64,000 bases of DNA from Brevipalpus yothersi (lineage: Eukaryota; Arthropoda; Arachnida; Trombidiformes; Tenuipalpidae): NCBI GenBank assembly GCA_003956705.1, contig QZCP01000032.1, positions 62,001 to 126,000 of the forward strand, given 5' to 3'. A program made the position numbers and the translations under genes. Shown in pieces: positions 41,048 to 56,132 of the stretch; position 1 is the stretch's first letter; each line of letters begins with the position of its first letter. Below the pieces are notes generated by a model. It was given only the letters and a program-made list of their open reading frames with translations, was not told the DNA's origin and searched no databases.

Positions 41048-41933
41048 AATGTTAAAATGAGAACAGATTCCGGTAAAATAATTTTTAAACCAATTTCGGC
41101 GCCAAATTACGCCGGTTGTCAGTATCACAGTAACAGAGAGAAGCTGACGTTGCGTGTATGTGTTTTTTTTTTCTATATCCTTACATGTTAGGCAACCCCC
41201 TTTCGCTTTAATCCACTGATTTAATTTCAGGTGTGTGATACAAATAATTTGTGTATGTGTATTATAATTGAGGTGTGTTGAAGAGAGAAAAAAATTAACA
41301 GTAATTTGATTCTTCACCTCTCATTACTTTCATTGACTGGCTATGTCGACATATGTCTCATTCTGTGTGTACTGAAAACGCTCGCCCAGTTTGAGTGAAT
41401 ATAAACATTCACCCATACATACACATACGCTGGCCAATAATATTGTTGTTATTATTATTATTATTATTATTATCGTGAGCTCAAATTGACACATCTTTTA
41501 CCATTGCTCATTAATTAATTGCTCTATTTATTACAAACTTGTGGATTATATTGATTGTCATAGCTTGATCATCTTATGTCTCTTCATGTCTCTATCTGTG
41601 TGTGTTTGTCAATCCTCAATAAGTTGAAATAATGAGAAGTGTAACTTACTCTGATAATTAAACAAGGTATGTATGCGTGTGATCATTTTAGCTCATAATT
41701 TGGGCTAATTAAGAAGCTGAATCATCTTTTATCACTCACTGTATGTTATGACAACGCTTGTGTGACACTTTTTCGCCTATGATTATACAATCTTTGTATT
41801 ACATAATTCTAATTGACTAATTTGATTTTATTCTCTTCAAAATTAGGATTTTATTCGATTCATTGATCTGGATTCCTCAAGTTTAATCATCATACAAATT
41901 CTGTGATTATTTTCTTCTCATTATCATCCTTCA
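39058..41933. other. Noncoding region between the secreted-protein gene and dymeclin
   Basis: No supportable gene. Short frames at 39,343-39,576 and 39,663-39,887 have no recognisable features. A GA-rich stretch lies at 41,013-41,050 and a (TTA)n tract at 41,449-41,473. The end should contain the dymeclin promoter. Confidence 0.55.
41449..41473. repeat. (TTA)n microsatellite
   Basis: About eight TTA/ATT trinucleotide units in a row after TTGTTGTT. Confidence 0.9.
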
Positions 41934-44455
41934 ATGGGGGTTACCATCAGTTCGCTCAATAATCTAAAGAACAATGAACATCTTATCAAATTCTCCTCTA
42001 ATCAACACATACCTCCGGAGGATCCGTTTTGGGATGAGATGCTCAGTTTCACTTTCACCAAATCTATTCGCACATTGTGAGTGTTTTTTTAATTGATAGA
42101 TATTATCATTGTTATAAATCATGTGGACACACATTATTCAATCTATGTTTACATTTTCAGAGAGGAATCAAAAATTTTGGAGGAAGCCACCACATCGTTG
42201 TTAGCCTCATTGCTGCAAAATAATCCATCAACATGCAATTTAGGATCACTCGTTAAGGTTTTAGCCAAAAAGTCTGAAAGTTTAAAAGATCAAACCAAAC
42301 CAGAAGAGAGGTAAACAATCATGTCTAAATTTCCTAAGCGTTAGAATCAATGTCACTTGTTAATTCCCTGAGAGTATCGAGCATGAACCATCATGCCACA
42401 TGAATCTAGAACTCTCACTAGGTTTCCATCTGAAATATGCCGAATTTTCCTCTTCTCGCATAGTTTAGTCAAGATAGGATTTTCAAAATGTGAAACCTAA
42501 TGATCGATCTTATTTCATCTCATTCTAGTTTGAATATCTTCACATGGCAAACATTCAATTCCGTCTTTATAACTCGGTGCTGCAGCAAATATCTGATTCA
42601 AACACTCACAGAAGAAAATGTTCTAAAACATTTTGTTGCTAAAACTGTCACTGATGGAAAAGAATGGGTGGAATCCGGTCCTCAAATTATTGATATTCTT
42701 ATCCAAAATCTAGTTACCCTGATTGTGGATATTCCAGTCAAGTAAGCTGAACAGAATTTCTTTCATATTTTTTCAATGGAACTGACATAAAATTCTTTTT
42801 CCTATTCAGAGATACCTACTACTCTTTGCATTGTGAGTGCATTAATCTCCTTCTGGTTCTATTATCGGTCCAAATGTATTCCGTGAAACCTGCCAGCAAA
42901 TCAGTTATCTACAAATCAATTATGCAAAAAAGTGCAATTCATGCCTTACTTCTAACTAAATCGTTGATAAACAATTTTGTTAGACAAGACTTAGCTCCTC
43001 GTACTGATGGAGGCTCTTTTATACTTGGAATCGCCTCTGGTCTTCTAAGTGCATTGACATTGGGCTACAGTAGACCAGTGAACGAAGATGATAGACAGCC
43101 AGTATTAGCACGTCTCAGTATCATTCTACTTCTTGTGCTGACCAATCATTGTACCACTGAATCGAATCCTTATCGTGAAGCCCTGTTCAATTGCTGTGAT
43201 CTCAAAGTTGACAGTGTGGGCAAGGGAGGAATTGTTTCTGCCTTCAAAACTGACTTCACCAAATTGTTCTCAACTTTGGCCACCACACAGGATCAAGATC
43301 ATTCAACTCTCCTGCTGTACATGTTACTTCACAAGAATCCATCCTTTAGAGCTTTTTTAATTAGTAGAACTTCCGAATTGGATGTTCTTGTGGTACCTAT
43401 ACTGAAAATATTATATAATTCAAAAGAGAAAAGTTCACATCACATCTATATGGCCTTGATCATTTTGCTCATCCTTAGTGAAGATCAGCTGTTCAATGAA
43501 TCTGTTCACGATATAACTTTAAAGAATGTCACATGGTATATTGATCGAACACTTTCCGAAATCACATTGGGTGGACTGATAGTTTTGGTACTGATAAGAA
43601 CAATTCAGTATAACATTTCGAGAACAAGAGTAAGTGTCCTCAAAAATTGATAGATGATCATCTTATTGAAAGTTTTTCTTTTCTCTTCAAGGATAAATTT
43701 CTACATACTAATTTGCTCGCAACTCTTGCCAACATGTCCAATCATTTCAAAGAATTGAGCCCTTTTGTGTGTGAAAAGATAGTAAATCTATTTGAGAGAG
43801 TATCCAAAAAGCTCAATAAAATGATGAATACGCAACTTAGTCTCAATGGTGGAGGTGATCATAATGAAAGATTATCAGACAAAGACACTGATATTGCCTC
43901 CACAGTTGGACCAATTGATTCGATGCCTGATCCTTCTCTTTTCGAGGAACTTCTTCGCATGATACTTGAAATCATTAATTCTGCTCTATCATCTCAATTA
44001 CTTCATAATCCTAATCTGGTCTACACTTTACTCTATAAGAGACAAGTATTCGAGCCTTTTCAAAGTCATTCTTCATTCCAAGATATCATCATGAATGTTG
44101 AGACGCTGCTCACTTATTTTTCCAATCGAATTGCACAATCAGAAGACAATACATCAGTTCAACAAATACACGAAGTGATAAAAAACTGTTCATTGCAGTG
44201 GCCTTCTAACAAGATGAAGGTATAAATTTGATTCACTTGTTTCGATTCGATATGCCTTGTCATGATAGTATTATCTGATTGACTCTTCTCTTTCTCTTGT
44301 AGAAATTTCCTGAGCTAAAATTTCGATATGTAGAAACTGACCAACCAGAGGAATTTTTCATTCCATACATCTGGTCCATCGTATACAAAGCATCTGGTAT
44401 ATATTTTCACTCTCAAAACATACTCCTCTTCAATCCTCATCGAAATCTCATCTGA
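41934..44455 (+). CDS. DYM: Dymeclin
   Basis: Golgi-associated protein needed for Golgi organisation and secretory traffic (Dyggve-Melchior-Clausen family). Six exons give a continuous 668-residue frame against 669 in human: 41934..42076, 42161..42310, 42529..42741, 42810..43629, 43692..44219 and 44303..44455. All junctions are GT..AG, with introns of 62-218 bp. The N-terminus [17 protein letters not shown] and [15 protein letters not shown] match the family. Gly2 and Ser6 fit an N-myristoylation signal, as known for human dymeclin. Other family-like segments are [19 protein letters not shown] and [19 protein letters not shown], and the C-terminus has [18 protein letters not shown]. Largely helical with Leu-rich hydrophobic stretches. 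Confidence 0.95.
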
Positions 44456-44903
44456 ACACCGCAGCAATGAGTAAGATAACGGAATAAAATCTCACAAAAA
44501 GAATGCACCAAAAGTGCCCATAGCTTAAAAAGTTATATTCAAATTCTGCTGGTTCGTTTATCAGGTATAGGTAATTTAAAAAAAATTCCATCGAGAGCAT
44601 GAGCTCTTATATATACGTTTATATCATATTGTTTCCTAGCTGACATCACTTCTTTATTCAAGAGTTGTTGCGATTAAGATAGTCAAATTTATTTCATATA
44701 AAAGCGGTGAAAATAAAGGGTATCTCTTCATAATAAGTTTGAAAAATTTTCTTCTCTCAAAAATCTCTGATTCACATAGAAACCTTGTGGTAATAATATA
44801 CTGCTCGATTCTTGGTTAGTTGAAATGGTTATTATATCCCGAATTGCGATAGCTTTTATCCAGCCTCTTCATATCTAATACTGATGGCATAAACAAAATT
44901 AAC
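44456..44903. other. Convergent spacer between dymeclin and GDPD gene
   Basis: 448 bp between two convergent stop codons. TTTATT at 44,653-44,658 and 44,688-44,693 reads AATAAA on the minus strand and may end the GDPD transcript. Confidence 0.55.
44483..44488 (+). terminator. Dymeclin polyadenylation signal
   Basis: AATAAA 28 bp after the dymeclin stop, implying a very short 3' UTR. Confidence 0.65.
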
Positions 44904-47310
44904 TCAGCCCATAGGATTTATGGCGAATACAGACGCTTTTCGAGTTTTTGTCAATTCCTCATCCGAGTTGCCGATTGTGGATTCAAGATACTTTTTGGGT
45001 GAAATTATATCAATTCTATCGAGGTGGGCGAAAAAAATCTGTTAGCACCAGAAAGTACTGTTCAAACGAAACAAAGCTGTTCTCACCTGTCATATATCAG
45101 TCCATGGACGCCCTCTTTCATGAGGTCTTCAATAATGGTGCGATCATTGATATGATCACCATAACAGAAGAGAATTAAGCCTTTGCTGAGCACAAAGCGG
45201 ACAAGTGATTTGTCTGTGATCAAATTTTGAGCATAACAATTAACACCAGTCAAATTCATGGCAGCAGCATAATAGCAAGCCATTTCAATTGAAGGTATTG
45301 TTTCCACTCCAGCTACATCCATAGGCTTCTTGGTGTCATCAATCAGAAATAGGACCGGAAATTTGCTCTGTTTCATTTGGGTCCTAAGAAAGAGAATTTT
45401 CAATCAGTACTCATCATTTCTGCTTGCATCGCAGCTTCAAGAGTGCATACATTACGCAAATGTCCGGATCGAAGCTTGAAATAACTATGTCCCGATTGTT
45501 GTGATGCTCAAAAACTGTTTTGAGAATTGTATCAACAAAATGATTAATATCATCGTAGGCAGGATTCATAGTATCATATTTGATTTCAATGTTGAATGCA
45601 CATGGGCTAACAGTTTTGAGTGCTTTTTCGAGTGAACAAAATGGTTGATTATCATCAGGATCTGAGTCAACAAATTCCAAGCGTTTTTCAGAGTCTAAAA
45701 AAAGTGAAAAAACATCATCATCATTAGGAAGGCGTATCATGTATCGTTACAATCAGTACATAGGTAATCGAATTTATACCTCGTTTGGGTCCCAACTGGA
45801 ATTTATGTTTCGTTGATGATGGATGGAAAAAGAGGGAGAAAGAAAGAGAGAAGAGAAAAGGAAATGGAAATGATGGAAGATTATATGGAGGAAAGGAAAA
45901 TTCATAATTTTCACATAATGACAAGTTAGCTTACTTTTAACAATTTTAATTGACGATAGGTAAGATCTTTTACCGGTAATTCGAGTATATCATGATCTTG
46001 GGGATCTTTCTTCACATGAAGAAATAGAGAGAAAGAGGAGAGAGAGTAAAATTACATGGTGTAACGATTAGGCATCCATTTTATCGTACAAGTTTCGTGA
46101 AAGCAATCTTTACCATAATACGGTAGACATATTTACACTTACTTTGTGAAGCGTGACGTATACCGAAAAGTCGTGATAAAGGATGGGTACATTGTCCTTG
46201 GATAGATGCACATCGAATTCCACCATGTCTGCTCCCTGGTTTGGAAAGAAAAATTTGAGAAGAAAAGAAATTTTGATGATGAAAGAGAGAGAGAGAAAAT
46301 TATTATTAAATATTGTGTTTATCCACTATGATTTTCGAATGATATATACTTACACTTTTCACTGCATAGTTGAGAGAAGAGATTGTGTTTTCCAAAAATT
46401 TATCGGACCTTCAATAATGTACAATAGAAATCAATAGATTATTGATGCTCGAGAGACAATTTCAATTGACTCACAGATCAACACGACGATCAACTCCGGC
46501 ACCTCGATGTCCAACGTGGATTCCTTTACGAAGTAGCATTTGAAATTGTGGACATGATTCACTTTCCGAATCAACGCCAGCAAATTCGAAGGGTCTTATT
46601 ATCAAATGACGAACTAATAATAATATTTTCAGTACCATAGAGAAGAGAAAAAAAATTATTCAATACCTTATTGTTAGTGAGATTAGATGAATGTATTGGT
46701 GCAATTTTACCTTTAATCATTCCAATTAGTGATTGTTGATTGTCCAGTATGTATGATTTCACCATGCCTGGTGATCGATTTTCGAATAGAACATGAGCAA
46801 TCAAATTTGGCTTCTCCTCTTGAATAAACGTTATCTTGATTCCCTACAAAAACATGGACCGAAATATAATTCACACCCAAACATTGTTCAAACATGAACA
46901 CCAATCAAACAATCAATCAATCAACAGTCAGACAGTGTATACGTCTGTGTATACATGTCTGTGCTACATTGATCTGGTGGAAAGAGAACGAATTGGGAAA
47001 GAAAAATATCACACACACAATAAATACTAACCATTTGATCACCAACGAAGTGATTGTTACGAAAGATTAAATACTCATTGTCATGTAGGCATCCTTGTTC
47101 CGTTTGAGATGCAAAAGTACACCTCTTATCATTCAATATGGCCAATTCAAAGGGTGTCAACAAATTATCATTATCACCACTACCAGCATTTTTGCCCACT
47201 TTACCAACATCCAAACAGGACACATAAATACGAACTTTACGAGACATTCCATCGTACCATTGAATAGCATTCGGTGTAATGTACACCAGACAGCATGTAT
47301 TGGTGAGCAT
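44904..47310 (-). CDS. GPCPD1: GPCPD1-like glycerophosphodiester phosphodiesterase
   Basis: Expected to hydrolyse glycerophosphodiesters such as glycerophosphocholine in the cytosol. Ten exons (reverse strand) give a continuous frame of about 480 residues: 47310..47032, 46843..46711, 46613..46475, 46408..46354, 46235..46143, 46009..45935, 45795..45780, 45694..45451, 45383..45087 and 45015..44904. GDPD catalytic motifs are intact: GIHVGHRGAG, ENT, VEFDVHLSKDNVPILYHD, FNIEIKYD and GLIYDR. The N-terminal part (LTPFELAILNDKRCTFAS, FVGDQMGIKITF) matches the linker between the starch-binding (CBM20) and GDPD domains of human GPCPD1 (672 residues). No CBM20 is visible. ATG 47310 is the first in-frame ATG, but an acceptor-like GTTTGTGAAAG just upstream could join unseen 5' exons. 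The last acceptor was chosen to give YDRIDIISPKKYL. Confidence 0.88.
45780..45795 (-). other. 16-nt micro-exon of the GDPD gene
   Basis: TTGGGACCCAAACGAG, flanked by an ATTCCAG acceptor and a GTATAA donor on the minus strand. It encodes LGPKR plus one base and converts a phase-0 donor into the phase-1 acceptor at 45,694. Without it the flanking exons are out of frame. Confidence 0.75.
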
Positions 47311-48710
47311 AGTTCGAAGTGTATATTGGTGTGTACGTTGACGAATCACTTTCACAAACAAATCAAAATGATATCAAGATAATATTGCCACAAGAATATT
47401 TTACTCAAGAAAAGGAAAAGAATTTAAACACAATTAAATCAAGGGCACACAAAAAAAAGATTTTTCAGAACTCTTCACTCAACTGAACTGACTTCAACTG
47501 CTTGACTCTTGCTCATCTCACTTTCAAGATCCCGCAATTTTAACTTCTACTCAAAATCATACTCTGCCATCTGTACCATCATTTGTACATCATGTCGAAT
47601 TGTGTGAGTTCGAGTTCTGAAAAAGTTCTAACACTGTGTAATAATCGATATTTTATGATTCTGGGCAAAGTAATGTGGGGGGAGGGGGACGATAAAAAGT
47701 ATCGAATAAATAATCCAGGCCATTAGAACTTATCTAGAAGAGGGAATACTAGATGACGCCTGTATGTATTGTGGCTTGGATGACTTCTATTGATGCTTCC
47801 GAATGACTCTCGCTCGATAGTTCGAAAAATCGAGAGAAAGAAAGAGATAGAAAGACTTTCCAGGGCACTTGCGTATGTCCGAAAAGGGCAGAAAAAAAAA
47901 CTGTACTACTAGACTTTCTCCCGAATATCGTGATCTGTTTCAATATCTAGTCTCTTTACCTTACTCTTTCTCTCTCTTTCTCTCATACATGCATGCACAC
48001 ACACTGTTCTATAGTTATATGAATGTCTACCTGCATAGTAGTCTACCAAACTGGAAAGTCCACACGTTATATACATCAAATTAATATTATCTCAATATTA
48101 TCAATTAATTGTATCGTTTAATACCGCCCATATTTCCAGATATTTATCAATGTTACCCTGACCTTTGAAATTTTTTTCTTCTTCTTCTTCTTCTTACTCT
48201 TGACGAGGATAGCAAAACTAACTTCCAGCATCCTTATCAATGCTGGAACTGAGTGCGCGATCGGTGTAAGCTGAGTGTGTGTGTGTGTATATGCTAAGTG
48301 CGGCCACAGTCGAATTCCGCTAATTTTTGGGAAGGATACGTGAAAAAATATTTCAATCAACTTCTCATTCATCAATATACGCTCCTGTCTGTGAAAAAAA
48401 AATCGCAAAATAATAATAATCAGAGAGCTTTCCTTATTACGAAAGTTTTCGATCAAATTACGGCATCTCAAATATATTTATATGTATATACATATATGTT
48501 ATGGTGATACATAATCAACAGAATCGCCTCAAGCTTCATCCACACAGCCAACATTGGATTAATTAGTTGTTTTACTTGAGTGTATATGCTGAATACTCCA
48601 TCCTAGTCGTCTAAACATCAATCAGTGAGGAGCAACATCTTTTGCATCTGTCTCTCTACTTTTCTCTTTCCCTCTCTCTCTCAATCTGCATAAATTGATT
48701 CAAGAAGTGA
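47311..48710. other. Divergent spacer between GDPD gene and transporter
   Basis: No supportable CDS. It should contain the GDPD 5' region (or missing 5' exons) and possibly the transporter promoter and first exon. A run of CTT repeats lies at 48,175-48,195 and a GGGGGGAGGGGG stretch near 47,678. Confidence 0.5.
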
Positions 48711-51700
48711 GATTATCATCTCAACTATCCATCGAACATCCTGGATCCCCACGAAGTAGGAGAAGAGGAGCCCAAAAAGGGTTTCTTGGACAATCTCAAT
48801 GTGTTCGTTTCACAAGCCAAAGAGCAACTGAGACTATTCCGGCATCGAGATAAATCAGAGTAAGTATTGACTATACAACTCATTTCCGCTCTCAAAGAAT
48901 TAGGATGATCATGAAATGATTATGATGGGAAAAAAAGGATAGGAAGTGATGGAGATGTTTTGTATTGAACTACTTTTTGTTCATTGTTGGATCCTCTTGT
49001 GTGTGTTGGATGCTGGTGTTACTAGTGTTGCCCTTCATAATCATCACCATTTGGATTAGGCTTTTGTTCACTAAATCAAATTGATCAACACACATGGACA
49101 TCCACACATTTTTATGGGATCAAATTTTCTTTCTTTCTTTTTTGCCATCGACTGTGTGTTACCATATGAGTAAACTGATTTATTAGAAATAAATCGAAGA
49201 GAGAATCTCTCAGATAGTGGAGAGAGAGAGAAAAAAATATATCAACTTTCTTTCTGTGGCCATGATTGTTGATCGAGAAAAAGTTTTCATGTCCACATTA
49301 ATAATAAGTGGATACACTTTCTTTTGATTCTTATTGTAATCATTCAATCGGATGTTTATATTGTGTATTTCTTTATCAATGTACTGAATGATGTGGGTTT
49401 GTGTGGGTGATGAATGAATCAATTGAAATGCTTTCTTCTTCTTTATCATTTAACTCATTGACCGGTAACAGTTGTAATAGAGATGCTGGATGCTTGATGC
49501 TAGATGATTCATCGAGGAATCATAATATTAGAGTTCTAGATTGGAGGAACAATTTTTTTGGCTATTTCACAATTTATTTCTCGTATCTCAAACTTTCGAA
49601 CTGGCAACAGCAACAATCTATACCATCAACAATGGTGGTGATATAACTTGTCGAGGCATTGCATAAAAGTATCTGATTTGATTGGGATTAAGTTTTCATT
49701 ACTACTACAAATTTTGAGGCTAGTTTTCAAATGTTTTGATTGTGAAAATCCGATTCCATAATGAGCTCAGTTCCATTTGAATTCTATTCCAATTTCCTGT
49801 TCACTATCACTCATACACTGAAGGAGAATTCAATCAAGTAGAGAGTTTGAAGACTCTTCCAATTCTATTTCAAATTGAATTGAATCGTTATCTCTGATTA
49901 GCTATTCCAATGTTGTTCAATGTTTCCTTCCATCAAATTGAAGAATTCTTCCCCAAGATAAGAAATAGAAAATTGAAGGAAGAGAAAATCCTGACGAGTT
50001 GAAGAATTTTGATTAACTTGGGATGGAAACAATCGAGATTAATCGATTAGCTTTCGGAAAGATGAAGAGAGAAAAAGTTTCCACATAGATTATGTTGTTT
50101 TTTCCGCCACTTCCACAAGACTCAATCATGGATGACTTATCATGAATGAAAATCCTCATAGCAATCAAAAATGGTTGCTGATCTGAGAGAAAAGAGAGAG
50201 AGAATGTCTTTCTGGTGTAACTGTGTTAAATGTTATATCTATGGTGGAGCTTAACTTGGATGATCATGATAGATCATTTGATCTCTCTTGATTTCATTTT
50301 TTTCCTCTCACTACTTGTATACTTTTCTCTCTTCCCTAGTATTCCCACATCACACACAAGGATCAAGTCAAATTTTTTTACCATCCAACATTTGCTCCAA
50401 TCTATTTCACTTTTTTCTGTTCCACCCAACTGGTGAACGTCTAAAAATTTATTACCCTCTCTGTCTCTCTTTCTCTCTTTCTCTCTCGTTCCTATGTTCA
50501 ATTGAAAAATTCATGATGATAGTGGAAATGTCTGTGATATAAGATGGAATGAGACGATTCTTTTCAAGAAGAAGAAATAAGAAAGAAAAAGAAGAAAAGA
50601 GTGAGAGAATGAGAGTAAACACATAGTCAAATGGAAACACACACACACACATCCTCACACATACACACACACACATGATGGAAAAGATGCTCCAGAACCT
50701 AGATGAGGTATCCTGAACCATCCTTTTCTTTAGAATTATTTCTTCTTCTCGGAAGCTTTTCCATTCCTCTTTCCAATACACACGCTCACACTCTATTTTC
50801 TATAGTCTTGATTCTAATTGAACTGATAGTTTGCTGAACAAACATTCATTGCGAAAGTCATCCATGGTAACCATCCAAAGCGGCCTGTTCACCATCTAAA
50901 TCGATATAAATGCTCAACTCTCTCTGCTGTGTTTGATCTCTTTTCCAGACTCTTTTTTGCCGTTTCTTATTTTGGATCTTTTATATATATATCCATTTTG
51001 GAAAGTTTATTCCACATTCAGCTACATGGTCTTTCTGTCCATCATGATATCATGATGTCCAAGAAGAGCATTCCATGATAAAATATACTGAGCCTCGAAA
51101 AGAACAGAGAGGGAGAGAGAGAGAATAATTTTTGCTGACGAAATTCTCATAAATTTTCAACTGCTGGATGATAGAAGTGAAGTCAGATAGAGAGAAATCG
51201 ATATCTGTACCATGTCAAGAGGACAAACCCAAAAATAGAGGAATAAAGAGAAAGAAATAGAGAGAGAGAGAGAGAAAATATTCCCCACAAGTGCTATTGA
51301 TATAGCAATAGTAATGCTCGAGGAATACATGATGTGTGTAGAAAATTCTCATTTTGGAACATCTCCATGGTGTAAGAACAGAGAACATTCAATTATCAAA
51401 TGATTAACGGTCATGAATATGTTAAGGTCTCGAAAATTACAAGAACAATAGCTGGTGATGAAGATATTTCCCGATAAAAATGGTTAAGTAAATGATGAGT
51501 GGGAAAATTTTTGATCCTTGTCATCTTAAAACTTTTCATTTCATCTCTTTTTTTCTTCTTTTTTTTCTCTTCTTCACTTCTCTTTCATTCTTTATATGAA
51601 TGCATTTGGGTATCCATGTGAATAGAATGTGAAATTCGTGCTCCATTTACAGGGTCTCAGATCAAGTCTAAAGAGCATGAGAAAGGCTAGGTACAGAAAA

Positions 51701-53526
51701 AAATATATATTCAAGCAAACACTCACACAAGCGTAGGAAAGAGAATTTATGTATATTCTTCTATGGAACTTTGAACTCAGCTTCTTTTAACTGTTCTCGA
51801 AGTTTTTCATCTCTTCTCTCCTCCCAGCATGAATACATATCTCATAACCATACTCACATTCTCATAACAAACATCTAAAAAGACACTAGACTCATTGTTT
51901 CAACCAGAGAAAGAATGAAGTGAAGAAAAATAAAATGAATCAAGAAACACATACAGAACGAGTTCAAAGAGAGAAAATAGAGAGTAAAGTGAGTTCTCAT
52001 GATAACATTGCATCAGTATGAATAAAAAATAAATATTAACACCTTGTGTGAAAGTCGACTTCTGAATAAAAGTGATTTCAATTGCTCTTGGTGACATGAT
52101 ATTTTCGTTTTCACCGAATATTTCAAGTATTCATTGCCTTCAAGAACACTGATCATAAACTCTATCGCTCTTCACCTCGTCATATACACACTTTTACCAC
52201 GATTCAGATTCAAAGTTAATCGCGAACTGTGAGTTGATGTTGTTCTCTCTCTGACTATACTGTGTGAATATTACCGGTTAATACGATAGTAATGGGTTGC
52301 TATTTGGAATTTAACTCTCATCGGAATTGCTCACACAATAATCATAATAATCGAGGTACAAGTCAAATAGCATCTAGGGTAGAGGAGAGAAAAAAAATTC
52401 AAGTCAAGCATCATATGCTGCCAAGCTATGAAGCTCAGATTGTTGTGGAAGAATTTTCTACTTCCGATTTTTTTTCTCTCACTGGATAACAATGATCGTT
52501 GAAACCAATAACAGAAGCTTTTAGGTGTATACGTATCGAAAGTTACACGCTTTATCGTTTTTCTTTCTCTCTGTCTCTATTCTTTCTCTGGTTGCTTCAG
52601 TTCACTCACTGTTTATGTGTCTGATATTCCCAGTTTGACTAAGAGAATGAAAGAGAATATATATATACACACACATACTAACTGTAAAGAAGCGAAGAAA
52701 ACATGGATCAATATTGTGTGTATGAAAAGGAAGAGAGAGAGAAAAAAAGCAAGTTCATATCGATCGAATCGATATTTTTACTTTCTATTCCTCGTCTTAG
52801 TCTCTTTTCTCCATCACTTTAAAGCTTCAATGTATTCAGGGTCCTACTTGAATCTGGAAACATGCTATGGGAGGAAATGTGTTCCTTCCGAAAATTTTGC
52901 TTTTTTCTTCTCACCTCTCTCATGAGATTTTGAAAAATTTTGAGAGTAAGCAAATTTTTAGGGTAAGTAGGCTCGATTGTTAATAGTGTAGCTTAAGGTC
53001 ATCATTCAGAGGATAAACCATTGATGAGTAATCAAATTCTAGGAATTTCTTTGTGAGCCTAAAATATTTATGTTTGAATGATATTTCTCTGGAATGTATA
53101 CGTTTGTGAGTTCTGAGTGCTTGACTTTTCCCTCAAATCCCAAAGGATTCCCATGCTCATACATGTGTGCTTTTCCCTTGAGATGAGTTTGAAAGATGAA
53201 AATCTCTCTCTCAAATTTCAGTGTCCAATCAGTTAGGGTATGAAAACAACCAGGCGTAATAACGCCATTTTGTGATTCTTTGGCAATAGCTATCATGATG
53301 TGGAATACATTCTCCAAACAACTGAAAAAGAATGAGAAAAAGGCACGCGACTAGGTAAGGATGACTGATCTTTTTGGCTCACTTTTTTTCGCTCGAATTA
53401 TTACGTTTGAGCTTTTGAAATGAAAATGAATCGATTATTGTGCTCGATGTGGACTGTGAATTCATTGGAGCATCAAAGTGAGTATGGCTAATAATACTCA
53501 CTTACGAATCAAGAGATAGAGGCAGA

Positions 53527-53582
<56 letters not shown>

Positions 53583-53737
53583 NAGAGAGAGAGAGAATGG
53601 AAGATTTATGCTGGATGGATTGTGATTTATTTATACTCAGGTACAAATGAGTATAGCGAGTGTACATTCTTAGCGCAGATTGGAGAGTAAAAGTATCTGA
53701 TCATCATGATAGATCACATTGAGTTAGATTATCGAAT

Positions 53738-53800
<63 letters not shown>

Positions 53801-55691
53801 GCATTGAGAGGTCATGGTGATCAAGTATTCCAAGATTGAGCATCTTTCTACTTGATCATGAATATCATTTAAGGGCATACAAAAGTTCTTGGAAATAAAT
53901 GAAGCCTACCATCGGTATATGTATGTTATCTGGATGGTATTGAAGGCTATTCTCGAAAAAGAAGTTGTAGTAGTAGTCAATGTCTCTTTTCATCAGCTAA
54001 ACAGACGCTGTCAATATTGATTTACCAGAAGAAAGTCCAGATGATTGTGGATGAAAGTAGCAAGATTCCAAGTCAATTTTACCATGGATCATCTAATTCG
54101 TTTCATTCCAATTAATTGAACGTTTGATTGTGTAAATGACAAAACTAATTTTTATCATTCCCTACCTTTTCTTCTTCCCTCTCTACACGCTTGATTTCTA
54201 GACGATTAACTGACTATAATCTTGAAGACGATGAGAACTATGAACTTCCAACCCTGAAAACACAGCCTGGGGCCAATCCACCGGACTTGATTGGGTAAGA
54301 GACAATAAACAATACATACCATGTTGACTCCTTTAACAGTTTCAAGCTGTATTCCTATTTCTATACACTATAAGTCACAGCTTTAGTTTCTTTCTCCTTT
54401 TTTCTCTTGTTTGCTTCCATGACAATTTCCTTTTAACTTTCTTCCATTATTCCCTGACTGGATAGAGAATTTGTTCTATTGTAAAAGTAGGAAATTCAAT
54501 TCATGTGCCAACATTGTGTAATAACAGGATTTTTGAGCTTAAAAAATTAAAGCACTCAGTCAATACGATGGGAAAAGAGTTTCATCCTCCATTCCATGTT
54601 AAATTCCTCAAGAGAGAGGGTAAAAAAATCGCTAAAATTCAGGTGTATATGATTTTTTTCTCTCTTCCTTTCCCTCACTATTCATCATATAATCGATATG
54701 TAGGGTGTATATGTGTATTATTATAAGTGAAACTATATTGTTTCAAATTGAAAATTGATTGTATGAAAGTAAGGACATATACCTAGACATACACATACAA
54801 AATATTTTCACCATGCTGATACTGATGAGATGAAATTGAATTTCCTCAATCATTGTGAACATGAAGCACACTGTTACGATAAGGCAACTTTTTTTGGGAA
54901 GAGAGAAAATATTTTCCGGAGAACTCATCTCACTAGGCCTTATTCATCTTCATCCATCCATCCTCTCTCTTTCTCTCTTCTTTTCCATCTCTCATCATTT
55001 TACCTACTCTACTAGCCCTCAAGCCCACTCAATTTTCTGTTCATCTCTTGCTTTCTCATCACATCAACACCATACATATGAACGCACTTTTGCCCTGTAA
55101 GGAGAAAAAAAAGTTGAAGAATAGTCAGAATGCCCATTTCAAAGCCACACCAAGTCACACTCGTGTTCACGGTATGTATAACGGTATATGCTTGGTGCAG
55201 TATGGAGCTTGAATGTGTGCATGTGAGTGATAATATAACAAGTCTACATGCAATGAGCAGATGGGATTGAGAAGAAGATGAGCAAGATGGCCCAAATAGC
55301 TACATCCAATGTGTGGAAAGAGAAATGGTGATGTGGTGGAATGGTATTCTTTGGATTCTCAGAATATCGAATACTTACGAATATTAGAGCACTCTGGAAT
55401 ACACATTGGAAGCCATAGAGAAAGTCTAATTTTACCACTGGAGGGTATCTCTCTCCATATAAAGAAAATATTGGCTGCTACTTTCACTATCAAGCTTTCA
55501 AAATCAAACTCTCTCGCTTATATCGTGTGAGTTTAGCTAATCATCAACCAAGAGCAATCTCATTAGATTGAAAGATAAAAAGAGAATGGCAAAGAGAAAG
55601 GGGATGAGAGTGAATAGGAATTCACTTTCAATGTGAGAATGGAAGATGAAGGGAGAAAGAAAGAAAGATATAAAACAAATGGAAAAAGTGA

Positions 55692-55757
<66 letters not shown>

Positions 55758-56088
55758 TATGTACATACACATGGAATCATGTGGAAAATGTTGATGGTGA
55801 ATGACAACAGAGAATGTGAATTAGGAATTCATGAATGAATAAGAATAAGAGAAAAAGGTGAAGAAAATTAACCAAATTAGGGTCCAGAATAAGTTATGAA
55901 CTCGTTTCATGAGCCACTGCATGAGCCAATCCAATAATAGTGACGTACAAGAATGATGACTGTAAAAGTGAGACTGGTAAAAGAATGAAATGTGATTTGA
56001 ATGGTTGAAAAGCTGATGAGCATGATACTTTCATTTGGGCTTTATATCCTGGATCCATGGTGCAAAACGATGCCACAATGAGTGTATA

Positions 56089-56132
<44 letters not shown>

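Larger units (their letters stand above)
48860..54201 (+). other. Transporter intron A, 5.3 kb
   Basis: Runs from the GTAAGT donor to the TTGATTTCTAG acceptor. No nested gene can be supported. It holds an 18-bp palindrome at 51,040-51,057 and paired GA/CT arrays at 53,530-53,797. Confidence 0.75.
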